64,000 bases of DNA from Bacillus infantis NRRL B-14911 (GCF_000473245.1 NC_022524.1:520501-584500); one strand, 5' to 3'; counted from the stretch's first letter, positions 18,243 to 26,997 are shown. Made by a program: numbers and translations. Notes: generated by a model not told the origin, from the sequence alone.

Positions 18243-18528
18243 GTGTTTTTATGATTTTTAACGCATGAATGGACAAGCAAAATTACATCCAATGTGATAA
18301 TGACTATTTTTAAAAAACAGGAAGCCTTATCCTTATTTAAGTAATCAGCAAGCATCAAAATAAGCGGAGATTTTCCGTTTAAGCTGCATGGCACGGTAGG
18401 TTGATATAGGCGATGTTTCGGGACAGCTGCCAACATAGGCAGCTGTTCTTATTCCATAAAAGAGGCAGAATACTTCAAAAAAATATATGGGATTTTATGG
18501 TATAGTTTGATAGGTAAGGGGGTTAGAA
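18243..18528. other. intergenic stretch with two small palindromes
   Basis: No gene is seen. It holds TAAGCGGAGA-TTTTCCGTTTA (18360-18381), related to the inverted repeat at 2107-2188, and a perfect 9-bp hairpin ACAGCTGCC/GGCAGCTGT with loop AACATA (18423-18446) followed by TCTTATT. AT-rich sequence before the next gene probably contains its promoter. Confidence 0.4.
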
Positions 18529-19044
18529 ATGTATAGAAAAAAATACATATCATTAATGCTGATTTTCGCATTAACAGCTTGTACTCAAAGTCCTGATTTT
18601 GAGTTGTATGAAGGAAAACCTTTAAAAATAGCGGTGGTTGGAAAACGACCAGAAGTAAATGAAAAACAAGTGATGTTTACAGAGATCGCATTTGATGAAA
18701 TGGCAAGTGAAGAACTGAAATATTTTGACGCAGTAGTTATCAGGGAAAATAACCTTTTAGAGGCTGCTGAAAGCCAATATGCAGATGTTTACCTAAATTC
18801 TACAATTCCATTCTTTTTTATATCAGCTAATAATCATATCCCTTTCTCCACAAAAGAAACAGAATATAATGAGTCTTGGAATTGGACTGCTGGTCAAAGC
18901 TATGCTGTTGGGGTTCTTACATTAAAAGAAGATGAGTCGTTAAAAAGCTGGGAATTCGGTTTGTATAATGATAGAAAAACAGATGAACACATAAAAGAAA
19001 TATATTCAAGAATATTTAAATCGATTGATGAACTTAATCAATAA
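18529..19044 (+). CDS. putative lipoprotein, unknown function
   Basis: 171 residues. A short type-II signal peptide ends in the lipobox LTAC (Cys18), so the mature protein should be lipid-anchored on the outer face of the membrane. The rest resembles nothing I can name. It contains alternating strands and helices (KIAVVGKRPEV, FDAVVIRENNLLEAAESQYADVYLN, IPFFFISANNH), suggesting a small alpha/beta fold. It is AT-rich relative to its neighbours, as is the next small gene, which hints at an acquired pair. GGGGG lies 8 nt before the ATG. Confidence 0.65.
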   Translation: MYRKKYISLMLIFALTACTQSPDFELYEGKPLKIAVVGKRPEVNEKQVMFTEIAFDEMASEELKYFDAVVIRENNLLEAAESQYADVYLNSTIPFFFISANNHIPFSTKETEYNESWNWTAGQSYAVGVLTLKEDESLKSWEFGLYNDRKTDEHIKEIYSRIFKSIDELNQ

Positions 19045-19181
19045 TATAAAAAAGATCTATGAATAAATTCACTTGAAGCAACGGGTGCTTATGTTCCAGA
19101 TCAGTGACCAACCTGGCAGTCTTTTTATGTGACAAACGAAGCAGGATACTTGAACCAAAAATATAACTTGGGGGTATAGTT

Positions 19182-19466
19182 ATGTGGTTAATATTAGGGG
19201 TTTTTGCAATAGTATTAACTGTTATAAATCTTTCTTTGTATGCAGCAGGAAAGGATTATAATCTTGCTATGGCGATGGCATTATCATTTACAGCATTAAC
19301 AATTTGCGCAGATTACAGTTATTTAACTCGGTGGGTAAATGCGGAAGATTGGGCGGCTTTATCGGATGTAATACCTGGTATGGCAAGGGCATTTTGGTTT
19401 CTGACAATTGTTTCTATCTTGCTAAATATAGCACCTATATTCTTAGAACGAAAACGTAAGAAATAA
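19182..19466 (+). CDS. small membrane protein, unknown
   Basis: 94 residues with three hydrophobic segments (about 1-22, 28-45 and 64-86) and a basic C-terminal end (ERKRKK), consistent with a membrane protein whose C terminus faces the cytoplasm. No family recognised. The ATG follows TTGGGGGTATAGTT, with GGGGG as a ribosome site. It lies in the same orientation as the lipoprotein gene, 137 bp after it, and could share its transcript. AT-rich. Confidence 0.6.
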   Translation: MWLILGVFAIVLTVINLSLYAAGKDYNLAMAMALSFTALTICADYSYLTRWVNAEDWAALSDVIPGMARAFWFLTIVSILLNIAPIFLERKRKK

Positions 19467-19511
19467 TGACTTATTATGTAAGTCTTTATGTATGACTAAC
19501 GGGTAAAAAAG

Positions 19512-19545
19512 AACGCTTGGAATATCCATAATCCAAGCGTTTTTC
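19512..19545. terminator. bidirectional terminator
   Basis: AACGCTTGG/CCAAGCGTT stem with T-runs on both strands (TTTTTC on plus, CTTTTTTAC on minus). It serves the small membrane gene and probably the convergent DMT gene. Confidence 0.8.
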
Positions 19546-19651
19546 TATGCTCTTGCATTGTTATTTATAGTGCTGAACAAAGTGCATCTTAGTGTATATT
19601 TTACCTTTTCTAACAGTGGAGTAACTATTTAACTTTTTGTTCATCCCTTTT

Positions 19652-20578
19652 CTAGTCTATAGCTGTAAGGGAAGCTTCCGGTTTGCCGCGAAGGCTTTTT
19701 CTTTGCCGCTGTGCCTGAAGGCGGGTAAACAGGTAGCAGCCAAGGATGACGATCATGCCTCCGAGAAACTGGATTGCTTCAAGCTTTTCTCCGAGCAGCA
19801 GAAAAGCCAGGATAGCAGTGAAAACAGGGTTGAAATTCAGGAACACCCCTGCGGTGACAGCCCCGATTTTCTGGACCCCTTTATTCCAGAGCACCATGCA
19901 TACAACGGTTGAAATGAGTCCGGTATAAAGCATGGATCCTGCAAAGGACAGATCAGGATTTTTGATTTGGAGATCAGAATAGCTGAATGGAAGCAGGATG
20001 GCCAATCCGAAGATCCCTGAATAAAAGGTCGACAGGATTGGAGAAGTATATTTTCCGGCCCACTTGCCGAGGATCGAATAGATTCCCCAAATGCACACCG
20101 CTGCCAACATCCATAAATCTCCTTTATTAAACGTCAAAGACAGCAGCATTTCCAGATGGCCTTTGGTAAGGACAAGCAGGACGCCGAAGAGTGAAAACAT
20201 CATGGTCAGAATCTGCGGCAGGTTAATTCTGTCTTTTAAAAAGATTGCTGAAAAAACAGCTATTGAAATAGCGTTAAGCGTTGAAATCAGTCCGACATTT
20301 GTGGCCGTTGTTTCTTCCAGCGCCCAAAATTGAAAGATATTGAACAGCACTACACCTGTGATGCCCATCAGAATCAGCGGGACAAGCGATTTTGCAGGAG
20401 GCAGAAGCTTTTTTTCCTTCCGCAGCACGATAGGCAACAGGAAGATAACAGCAATGATCCATCTAAATGCGGTCAAGGCCACAGGGGAAGCATGCTCCAC
20501 AAGCGACTTGCCTACAACAAAATTCCCGCCCCACAGCAGGGAGGTGAGAAGCATCAGGCATACATATAAAGCTGGCAT
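19652..20578 (-). CDS. EamA/DMT-family transporter
   Basis: 308 residues and ten membrane segments arranged as two EamA repeats. The first opens with LLTSLLWGGNFVVGKSLVEHASP and FRWIIAVIFLLP, the second with ICWGIYSILGKW. Drug/metabolite-superfamily members of this kind usually export amino acids or other metabolites. The ATG at 20578 (MPALYV) is chosen because AAGGAG lies about 8 nt upstream. The longer reading frame would add a polar stretch. It is divergent from an Lrp-type regulator 184 bp away, a layout that often means the regulator controls the exporter. Confidence 0.85.
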   Translation of the reverse strand: MPALYVCLMLLTSLLWGGNFVVGKSLVEHASPVALTAFRWIIAVIFLLPIVLRKEKKLLPPAKSLVPLILMGITGVVLFNIFQFWALEETTATNVGLISTLNAISIAVFSAIFLKDRINLPQILTMMFSLFGVLLVLTKGHLEMLLSLTFNKGDLWMLAAVCIWGIYSILGKWAGKYTSPILSTFYSGIFGLAILLPFSYSDLQIKNPDLSFAGSMLYTGLISTVVCMVLWNKGVQKIGAVTAGVFLNFNPVFTAILAFLLLGEKLEAIQFLGGMIVILGCYLFTRLQAQRQRKSLRGKPEASLTAID

Positions 20579-20762
20579 AGGAGCAGCTCCTTCGATAGTT
20601 ATTGAATTAATTTTAACATTTTCTCTTTGTGTTTTAATGATTATTTCGTACAATAGAGTAAATATGAAATTTTATTAAGAGCAATTGTGTTTTTTGTGAA
20701 TGAAATTAAATTAAGGATAGACTTAAACGGAGTTGGCGGAATAATCATAAGGAGGCTGTAAG

Positions 20763-21257
20763 ATGGAATCGATTGTGAACAAGGTGCTGGATGACGTGGA
20801 CTTAAAAATCCTTGATCTGCTCCAGAAGGATAGCCAAATAAGCAACGCTGAGCTTGCCAGGAGGGTCAGCCTGTCTGCCCCCGCCATTCATGGGAGGGTG
20901 AAGCGGCTTGAAAATGAAGGCTATATCGAGAAGCAGGTGGCAATTTTAAGCCAGGAAAAACTGGGCTTTGATCTGCTCTGCTTTATTTTCATCAGCACTA
21001 ACATCCATCAGGCGGAAAAGCTGGAAGCACTGGAGGGCACGCTGGTGGATATGGCTGAGGTGCTGGAATGCCACTGCCTGACAGGAGAATATGATTATAT
21101 CTTAAAAGTGGCCATCAAAGACCGGAAAGGGCTGGAACAATTCATCCGAAAGCTGAATCAGCTCGGAATCACGAAGATACAGACAAGCCTCTCCTTGAGG
21201 GAAGTCAAATATTCAACGGTACTGCCGATTCTGCCTGGAGGGGAAACATCAGTCTGA
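20763..21257 (+). CDS. Lrp/AsnC-family transcriptional regulator
   Basis: 164 residues. A winged helix-turn-helix (about 12-60: LDDVDLKILDLLQKDSQISNAELARRV, then SAPAIHGRVKRLENEGYI) and a C-terminal RAM ligand-binding domain (about 75-150, with CHCLTGEYDYILKV). Lrp-type proteins bind amino acids and often control amino acid transporters. The divergent DMT exporter is the likely target, by position. AAGGAGG lies 8 nt before the ATG. The downstream neighbour is the TPP riboswitch operon, with its own promoter. Confidence 0.9.
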   Translation: MESIVNKVLDDVDLKILDLLQKDSQISNAELARRVSLSAPAIHGRVKRLENEGYIEKQVAILSQEKLGFDLLCFIFISTNIHQAEKLEALEGTLVDMAEVLECHCLTGEYDYILKVAIKDRKGLEQFIRKLNQLGITKIQTSLSLREVKYSTVLPILPGGETSV

Positions 21258-21329
21258 TTCAAATTGCGGGTTCTACAGGCTGAATGTCTATGCTAAAATA
21301 AAAGAGAACAATTGAATAATAGAATTATC

Positions 21330-21411
21330 ACTAGGGGAGCCTGCAAGAGGCTGAGATCAAGCATTTGAGACCCTTTGAACCTGATCTAGTTCATACTAGC
21401 GTAGGGAAGTG
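21330..21411 (+). ncRNA. TPP (THI-box) riboswitch
   Basis: The conserved core is plain: AGGGGAGCC..GGCTGAGA, then ACCCTTTGAACCTGATC, AGTTCATACTAGCG and TAGGGAAGTG. It binds thiamine pyrophosphate and should shut off the thiazole operon when TPP is plentiful. A likely extended -10 element (TGCTAAAAT) lies near 21292-21300. The expression platform is the terminator at 21465-21497. Confidence 0.97.
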
Positions 21412-21464
21412 TGCCGAACGGTTATAAAAAGTACATATTTTTTTAGCCATAGATCATTAATCAG

Positions 21465-21497
21465 CCACTTTCCTGCGCAATGGGGAGTGGTTTTTTT
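21465..21497 (+). terminator. riboswitch-controlled terminator, also covers the tenI ribosome site
   Basis: Stem CCACTTTCC/GGGGAGTGG, loop TGCGCAAT, then seven T. The 3' arm contains GGGGAG, which is also the best-placed ribosome site for the TTG start at 21496. Confidence 0.88.
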
Positions 21498-22152
21498 GCG
21501 TCGTTTACAAGGTTGGCCCAGCAGGGATAAACTGCAGCTCCACGCCATTTCTGCAGGACAGCCGGCGGAGGAATTTATCAGGATAGCTTCAAGCATCTCG
21601 CGGAATGTGGACTATATTCATATCAGGGAGCATCACCTGATAGCGGCTGACATCTACGAGATGGGGAGAATTCTGCTGGAAAAGGGAGTCCCGGGGGAGC
21701 AGATCATCATTAATAACAGAGTGGATGCAGCGGCCGCATTGGGAGTGAAGGGAGTCCAGCTCGGCTATCACAGTCTTCCGGTACGGGAAGTGCGGATAAC
21801 ATTCCCTGGCCTGCTCATCGGAAAATCCGTCCACTCAATTGAAGAAGCTGTTCAGGCAGAAGAGGATGGCGCAGATTATGTCATGTATGGCCACTGTTTT
21901 CCGACCAGTTCCAAGCCAGGTATGGAGCCAAGGGGCCTCTCCAGCCTTGAGGAAATGACAGGAAGGCTTTCTATTCCGGTGATAGCGCTCGGGGGAATTT
22001 CTCCTGACAATATGGAACAGGTGATAAGGGCCGGAGCTTCAGGTGCTGCTGTACTCTCGGGAATTTTTAAAGCCGTCAGTCCGGAGGAGGCAGCCGGCGC
22101 ATATAGGGTTGCACTGAACCGGGGAGGAGGCAGATATGAAGAAAGTTTATGA
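21496..22152 (+). CDS. tenI: thiazole tautomerase TenI (ThiE-like fold)
   Basis: About 218 residues, a TIM-barrel of the ThiE/TenI family. Visible family blocks are DYIHIREHHL near the start, IIINNRVDAAAALGVKGVQLGYHSLP, GKSVHSIEEA, YVMYGHCFPTSSKPG and VIALGGISPDN. TenI aromatises the ThiG product to the thiazole carboxylate, and the gene position beside thiO-thiS-thiG supports TenI over ThiE. The start is uncertain. The TTG at 21496 has GGGGAG 8 nt upstream, but gives about 12 residues before the usual start, and a CTG at 21532 aligns better with the family's N terminus. It overlaps thiO by 17 bases. Confidence 0.85.
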   Translation: MRRLQGWPSRDKLQLHAISAGQPAEEFIRIASSISRNVDYIHIREHHLIAADIYEMGRILLEKGVPGEQIIINNRVDAAAALGVKGVQLGYHSLPVREVRITFPGLLIGKSVHSIEEAVQAEEDGADYVMYGHCFPTSSKPGMEPRGLSSLEEMTGRLSIPVIALGGISPDNMEQVIRAGASGAAVLSGIFKAVSPEEAAGAYRVALNRGGGRYEESL

Positions 22153-23287
22153 TGTGATCATTGCCGGGGGCGGCATTATAGGGTGCTCTATCGCCTATCA
22201 GCAGGCGAAGCTTGGCAAGCAGGTGCTCATTCTGGAAAAAAGGGAGCTGTGTTCTGAAGCTTCTTCTGCCGCAGCCGGAATGCTCGGTGCCCAGGCAGAA
22301 ATAGATGAGAATCTATCAATGCTGAAGCTGGCCCTGAAAAGCAGGGCCATGTTCCCTGACATCATCCAGGAGCTTGAGGATCTGACAGGAATCAGCATCG
22401 GCCTTGTTAATGAAGGAATGATAAAAATTGCTTGGGATGATGTAGAGGCAGAGGTCCTTAAGAAGCAGGTCAGATTCCATAAAGAATGGGACGGACAGGT
22501 AAGATGGATGGCTCAGGCAGAAATCTGCGAAAGGGAACCTCATCTCTCCCGGGGGCTCGCAGGCGGCATGCTGATTCCGAATGACGGCCAGCTGATTGCA
22601 CCGAACCTGGCGCGTGCATTTGCGGTGGGGGCAATGGCCCGAGGTGCAGTTGTGCTGGAAGGGACGGAGATCGAAGACTTCATATTTGATAAAGAATCCG
22701 TCGAGGGTGTGATGACCAGCAAAGGAAGTTTTTATGGAGAAACCGTGATTGCTGCCGCAGGTGCCTGGACGGGGAAGCTGCTGAAAAAGGCAGATCTTGA
22801 GCTTCCTATTTTTCCTGTGAAAGGGGAGTGCCTCTCGGTCATTCCTGAAGGGCCTTTGATACGGTCGACGATCTTTTCCGATTCTGGCGGGTATCTTGTG
22901 CCCAAGAAGGATGGCCGCCTGATCATAGGTGCAACAAGCTATGAAAATGAGTTCAATCCTTCCGTTTCGTTTGGCGGAGTCAGGATGCTGGCCGAACGGG
23001 CCTATAAGCTGCTGCCCCAGCTCGCATCGGCACGGTGGGAAAAGGCATGGGCAGGAATCCGGCCGCAGACAGGTGACGGCCTTCCCTATATCGGCTGGCA
23101 CCCGGCCTATAAGGGCCTGTTCATTGCAGCCGGCCATTACCGGAACGGCATCCTGCTAAGCCCAATCACGGGAAAAATGGTTTCTGATTCTATTGAAGGA
23201 ACCGCAGCCGCAGAGGATAAGGAGCTTTACAGAGAATTTGAGATTGAGAGAGGTTTGAAAAAAGTGCAGGAGGGGTGGATTCGTTGA
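22136..23287 (+). CDS. thiO: glycine oxidase ThiO
   Basis: 383 residues, a DAO-family flavoenzyme. The N-terminal FAD dinucleotide motif is IIAGGGIIGCSIAYQQAK, followed by LEKRELCSEASSAAAGMLG, and near the C terminus GIRPQTGDGLPYIGW and GHYRNGILLSP. It oxidises glycine to iminoglyoxylate, the C2-N precursor of the thiazole ring in Bacilli. GGGGAGGAGG precedes the ATG, and the reading frame overlaps both tenI and thiS, so translation is coupled. Cytosolic. Confidence 0.93.
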   Translation: MKKVYDVIIAGGGIIGCSIAYQQAKLGKQVLILEKRELCSEASSAAAGMLGAQAEIDENLSMLKLALKSRAMFPDIIQELEDLTGISIGLVNEGMIKIAWDDVEAEVLKKQVRFHKEWDGQVRWMAQAEICEREPHLSRGLAGGMLIPNDGQLIAPNLARAFAVGAMARGAVVLEGTEIEDFIFDKESVEGVMTSKGSFYGETVIAAAGAWTGKLLKKADLELPIFPVKGECLSVIPEGPLIRSTIFSDSGGYLVPKKDGRLIIGATSYENEFNPSVSFGGVRMLAERAYKLLPQLASARWEKAWAGIRPQTGDGLPYIGWHPAYKGLFIAAGHYRNGILLSPITGKMVSDSIEGTAAAEDKELYREFEIERGLKKVQEGWIR

Positions 23288-23487
23288 AGCTTCATGTGAA
23301 TAGCAGTGATATCCTGGTGCCTGGCACCGTCAAGTCGGTAGGGGATTTACTGGAACATTTGAAACTGAATCAAAAGGCGGCGATTGTAGAATTGAACGCC
23401 GCTATTTTGGAAAAAAGCCAGCATGCTGAAACAGAGCTTGCAGAAGGTGATCGCATAGAAATCGTACATTTTGTAGGAGGCGGATGA
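23284..23487 (+). CDS. thiS: sulfur carrier protein ThiS
   Basis: 67 residues, ubiquitin-like, ending in the Gly-Gly tail (HFVGGG) that is adenylated by ThiF and converted to a thiocarboxylate. It donates sulfur to ThiG. The TTG at 23284 is chosen because AGGAGGGG (23268-23275) is 8 nt upstream. The in-frame GTG at 23275 lies inside that site. Overlaps the thiO stop by four bases. Confidence 0.93.
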   Translation: MKLHVNSSDILVPGTVKSVGDLLEHLKLNQKAAIVELNAAILEKSQHAETELAEGDRIEIVHFVGGG

Positions 23488-23488
23488 A

Positions 23489-24256
23489 ATGCTGAAAATC
23501 GGAACATATGAATTTAACTCAAGGCTATTGCTCGGAACAGGGAAGTATCCGGATTATGAAACGCAGAAAATGGCGGTCAAAGCATCACATACAGAGGTGC
23601 TGACTTTTTCAGTACGCCGCATGGATATTTTTGACCCGGAACAGCCGAATCTGCTGGAGGAGCTGGATGTGGAAAACTACAGGCTGCTCCCCAATACGGC
23701 GGGTGCAAAGACAGCAGAGGAAGCAGTCCGTACGGCAAAACTGGCCAGGGCTTCAGGCCTTTGCGACATGATCAAAGTCGAGGTGATCGGCGATATGAAA
23801 ACACTGCTGCCGGATCCGATTGAAACCTTGAAGGCGTCCGAGGAGCTCTTAAAGGAAGGCTTCATTGTCCTTCCGTATATTTCGGATGATGTGATGCTGG
23901 CGAAAAGGCTGCAGGAAATGGGCGTGCATGCCATCATGCCGGGAGCATCGCCAATCGGCTCAGGCCAGGGAATCATCAATCCCCTCAATCTCAGCTTTAT
24001 CATTGAACAAGCTGAAGTCCCTGTCATAGTCGATGCCGGGATCGGCTCCCCTGCAGACGCGGCCCTGGCGATGGAGCTCGGAGCGGACGGGGTCCTGCTG
24101 AACACGGCTGTTTCGGCCGCCAAGGATCCGGTCAAGATGGCCGAAGCAATGAAGCTTGCCGTGGAGGCGGGGAGGCTTGGCTATGAAGCCGGACGCATGC
24201 CAAAGAAAAAGTATGCTTCTGCAAGCAGTCCGATGGAAGGATTGAGCACCGTTTGA
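23489..24256 (+). CDS. thiG: thiazole synthase ThiG
   Basis: 255 residues, TIM barrel. [12 protein letters not shown] opens the protein. The Schiff-base Lys lies in [11 protein letters not shown] (about residue 96), and [31 protein letters not shown] forms the C-terminal phosphate site. It condenses deoxyxylulose 5-phosphate, dehydroglycine and ThiS-carried sulfur. It starts one base after the thiS stop, with GGAGGCGG as ribosome site. Its C-terminal end overlaps thiF by four bases. Confidence 0.96.
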   Translation: MLKIGTYEFNSRLLLGTGKYPDYETQKMAVKASHTEVLTFSVRRMDIFDPEQPNLLEELDVENYRLLPNTAGAKTAEEAVRTAKLARASGLCDMIKVEVIGDMKTLLPDPIETLKASEELLKEGFIVLPYISDDVMLAKRLQEMGVHAIMPGASPIGSGQGIINPLNLSFIIEQAEVPVIVDAGIGSPADAALAMELGADGVLLNTAVSAAKDPVKMAEAMKLAVEAGRLGYEAGRMPKKKYASASSPMEGLSTV

Positions 24257-25275
24257 ACGGCAGATACTCAAGGCAGGAGCTATTTGCCCCGATCGGCGAA
24301 GAGGGGCAAGAGAAATTAAGCAGCAAACATGTTCTGATCATCGGCGCCGGGGCGCTCGGGAGCGGTAATGCCGAAGTGCTTGTGAGGGCTGGAGTTGGAA
24401 AAATCACAATCATCGACCGCGATTATGTAGAGTGGAGCAATCTGCAGAGGCAGCAGCTTTATACAGAAGAAGATGCGGCGGGGAGGGTCCCGAAGGCAAT
24501 AGCTGCAGGCCGCCGTCTTCAGTCGGTCAATTCATCGGTTCAGATTGAGAGTATCGTAGGTGATGCCGGGCCTGTGGAGCTGGAGCAGCTTGCTGAAGGC
24601 GTAGATCTGATCATGGACAGCACCGATAATTTTGACACGAGGATGGTCATCAATGACATTGCGGCCAAGCACTCAGTCCCATGGATCTACGGAGCCTGTG
24701 TAGGAAGCTATGGCATCAGCACAGCTTTCCTGCCCGGCGGCGAGACACCGTGCCTCAGCTGCCTGCTCGAGCAGGTGCCGATCGGCGGGGCGACCTGTGA
24801 TACAGCGGGGATCATTGCTCCCGCAGTCGGGATGACCGTCGCCTATCAGACGGCCGAAGCGCTGAAAATATTGGTTGGAGATTTTAAGTCGGTGAGGCGG
24901 AAGCTAGTCACCTTTGATTTGTGGGAAAACCAGTTCTCAGCGGTGTCTACAAGCGCATTGAAAAAAGAAGACTGCCCTTCCTGCGGGGTGAAGGCTGTGT
25001 ATCCATATCTTGCTTATGAAAATAGGATGAAGACAGCGGTTTTGTGCGGGAGGAATACCGTACAAATCCGTCCGGGTGCTGGAATGGTGATTAGCCTGGA
25101 TGCTGCAGCAGAGCAGCTTCGGCTTGCAGGCGGGATAGTAGAAAGAAATCCATTCCTGCTTTCTTTTGAAAAAGACGGTCAGCGGCTTGTTCTTTTTAAA
25201 GACGGACGGGCGCTGGTTCACGGAACGAAGGATATCCAGGAGGCGAAGCGGGTTTATCATCGGTATTTGGGGTAG
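24253..25275 (+). CDS. thiF: ThiS adenylyltransferase ThiF (HesA/MoeB family)
   Basis: 340 residues. The Rossmann ATP site is [23 protein letters not shown] (about residues 27-49), with [12 protein letters not shown] and DSTDNFDTR further on. Two Cys pairs (CLSC near 158 and CPSC near 240) form the zinc site. It adenylates the ThiS C terminus. There is no fused rhodanese domain. The region after about 250 is an extra non-catalytic tail. The TTG start overlaps the thiG stop (TTGA). Last gene of the operon: no thiE, thiD or thiM is in the window. Confidence 0.92.
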   Translation: MNGRYSRQELFAPIGEEGQEKLSSKHVLIIGAGALGSGNAEVLVRAGVGKITIIDRDYVEWSNLQRQQLYTEEDAAGRVPKAIAAGRRLQSVNSSVQIESIVGDAGPVELEQLAEGVDLIMDSTDNFDTRMVINDIAAKHSVPWIYGACVGSYGISTAFLPGGETPCLSCLLEQVPIGGATCDTAGIIAPAVGMTVAYQTAEALKILVGDFKSVRRKLVTFDLWENQFSAVSTSALKKEDCPSCGVKAVYPYLAYENRMKTAVLCGRNTVQIRPGAGMVISLDAAAEQLRLAGGIVERNPFLLSFEKDGQRLVLFKDGRALVHGTKDIQEAKRVYHRYLG

Positions 25276-25338
25276 TTTGGGGGCTGATTTGGCTGCTTTT
25301 TCTATGAGGATGGGGTTAGCTGGGGTAGTTCAGGGGAG

Positions 25339-25386
25339 GATATTTGCGAGTTCTGGATTTTATTTGCGGGAATTTGAATATATTTG
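25339..25386. repeat. left part of a 20-bp-period repeat array
   Basis: Cores TATTTGCGAG (25341), TATTTGCGGG (25361) and TATTTG (25381) are spaced exactly 20 bp. The third is cut by the insertion element and continues at 26782. See the right part at 26779-26987. Confidence 0.85.
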
Positions 25387-25492
25387 ATGGTGTATAAAAG
25401 TATGTGTAAGACCTTTTTCTAGACAAATAAAAAAGGACAAAGTACCCTCTGAGTTATCACCACAATAACCTTAGGAGAGGAGCACTTTATCC

Positions 25493-26668
25493 ATGCCCCA
25501 TTTTAACATAGACGACCTTGATTTTGCCAATATCCTTAAACTTTCTATGCAGGACCTCCTTAAAGAGAAAGCAGAAAATATCTTGCGTGAAGAGATAAAG
25601 AATGTCCTAGAAAATGAGCCTGTCGGCGAAGAAAACTCACGTAATGGGTATTATTCACGGACTCTTGACACCATTTATGGCCGGATTGAGGATCTGGCAG
25701 TTCCCCGTGATCGTAAGGGCGATTTTACTACCCAAATGTTCGAACCCTATAAAAGACGTATGGTGGCCGTAGATGAACTCGTTGTCCAGCTCTATCAACA
25801 TGGAGTTGGTGTTCGGCAGGTTGGGCTGATCATGAAAAGTTTGCTTGGTGAACAATATTCCCCAGGGACAATCTCCAATATCACTTCGGCTGTTATGGAG
25901 GACGTTATTGAATGGCAGAATCGGCCTCTGAAGGAACGTTACTGTGCTTTATTCCTTGATGCGCTATTCGTAAAAGTCCGCAGAGATACTGTAGGCAAAG
26001 AGGCTGTTTATATTGTTTTAGGTATTACTCCAGAAGGCCATCGGGAAATCCTTGGATTTTATGTAGGCGGAGTGGAATCATCAAACGGCTGGCAGGAGAT
26101 CCTTCTGGACTTACGTAAAAGAGGCGTCCAGGAAGTTTTAGTTGGCGTATTTGATGGACTTCCAGGTCTCGAAGAGGCCTTTAAATCCATTTTTCCAAAA
26201 GCTGATGTTCAACGCTGCGTTGTTCATAAGGTACGTTCCACTATGAATAAAGCACGAAAAAAGGATCAGGCAGAGCTAAGCTTGGATTTAAAAAGAGTAT
26301 ACACTTCAAGCACATTCGAAGAAGCAGAAAAAGTGTTGAAAGAGATTAAGGAGAAATGGAAAAAGACTTATAGCAGGGAACTGGCCTCATGGGAAGAGGA
26401 CCTCCCAGTCCTCCTAACTTTTTTACACTACCCTGAGGAAATCCAAAAGTATATATACACAACAAACCTAATTGAGCGTACCAACAAGGAAGTGCGTAAA
26501 AGGTTAAAGACAATGAACAGCTTACCTAATATTGAAGCAGCCGAGAAGATTATATACCTTACTTCTATCGATTATAATGATCGATGGGCAAGAAGGAAAC
26601 TCGGTGGATTCGGCTTGGCCTATGAAACAATATTGAACATGTTTGATGAGCGATATCCAAAGTCATAA
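25493..26668 (+). CDS. IS256-family transposase
   Basis: 391 residues, the full length for the family. The DDE residues are visible: Asp in LFLDALFVKVRRD (about 158), Asp in VGVFDGLPGLEEAF (about 222), and Glu in TTNLIERTNKEVRKR (about 330). The Cys/His motif around DVQRCVVHKVR is also typical. It cuts and pastes or copies the surrounding element. GAGAGGAG lies 9 nt before the ATG. The reading frame is unbroken, so the element may be active. Confidence 0.95.
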   Translation: MPHFNIDDLDFANILKLSMQDLLKEKAENILREEIKNVLENEPVGEENSRNGYYSRTLDTIYGRIEDLAVPRDRKGDFTTQMFEPYKRRMVAVDELVVQLYQHGVGVRQVGLIMKSLLGEQYSPGTISNITSAVMEDVIEWQNRPLKERYCALFLDALFVKVRRDTVGKEAVYIVLGITPEGHREILGFYVGGVESSNGWQEILLDLRKRGVQEVLVGVFDGLPGLEEAFKSIFPKADVQRCVVHKVRSTMNKARKKDQAELSLDLKRVYTSSTFEEAEKVLKEIKEKWKKTYSRELASWEEDLPVLLTFLHYPEEIQKYIYTTNLIERTNKEVRKRLKTMNSLPNIEAAEKIIYLTSIDYNDRWARRKLGGFGLAYETILNMFDERYPKS

Positions 26669-26680
26669 AACGCATAGTCA

Positions 26681-26712
26681 GGGAGTCAGGCAGCCTCGGC
26701 TGCCTGACTCCC
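26681..26712. other. strong hairpin near the right end of the IS
   Basis: Perfect 15-bp arms GGGAGTCAGGCAGCC/GGCTGCCTGACTCCC with a 2-nt centre, 12 bp after the transposase stop. No T-tract, so it may block transcription or translation entering the element rather than terminate. Confidence 0.7.
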
Positions 26713-26778
26713 CCCCTAAACTAAATATAACGATAACTCATGAAGTGCATATGCTTACACATAATTCTTGACGGAACC

Positions 26779-26987
26779 ATATATTTGCGAGTTTCGGAGT
26801 TTATTTGCGACTTTTAAATTATATTTGCGACTCCTCCCAAGCGCAGGTTTATGCGGCAAACCGGATATTAGCAACTTTTGGATTTTATTAGCAACTTCTC
26901 TGTTTTATTAGCAAGTTTTCAATTTTACTAGCAACTTTCCCAATATACTAGCAACTTCCCCATTTTATTAGCAACTCGCCCCTCCAA
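26779..26987. repeat. right part of a 20-bp-period repeat array
   Basis: Cores TATTTGCGA at 26782, 26802 and 26822, then after one degenerate unit TATTAGCAAC or TACTAGCAAC at 26866, 26886, 26906, 26926, 26946 and 26966. Each run is phased at exactly 20 bp. The units have a conserved 12-bp half (consensus TTTATTWGCRAC) and a variable 8-bp half, and the core itself drifts from TTTGCGAC to TTAGCAAC along the array. No coding potential seen. Confidence 0.88.
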
Positions 26988-26997
26988 CAGCCAATAA

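Larger units (their letters stand above)
25387..26778 (+). mobile_element. IS256-family insertion sequence
   Basis: About 1392 bp carrying one transposase. The ends are imperfect inverted repeats of about 25 bp sharing the core TATGTGTAAG (25401-25410, and its complement at 26754-26763). A 9-bp direct repeat ATATATTTG flanks it (25378-25386 and 26779-26787). Removing the element and one repeat copy restores exact 20-bp spacing of the surrounding array, which fixes both boundaries. Looks intact. Confidence 0.9.

Noticed and set aside
25339-26987. The 20-bp array as a CRISPR array.
   Set aside because: The repeat core is only about 12 bp and the variable part 8 bp, far too short for repeat-spacer units, and no cas genes are present.
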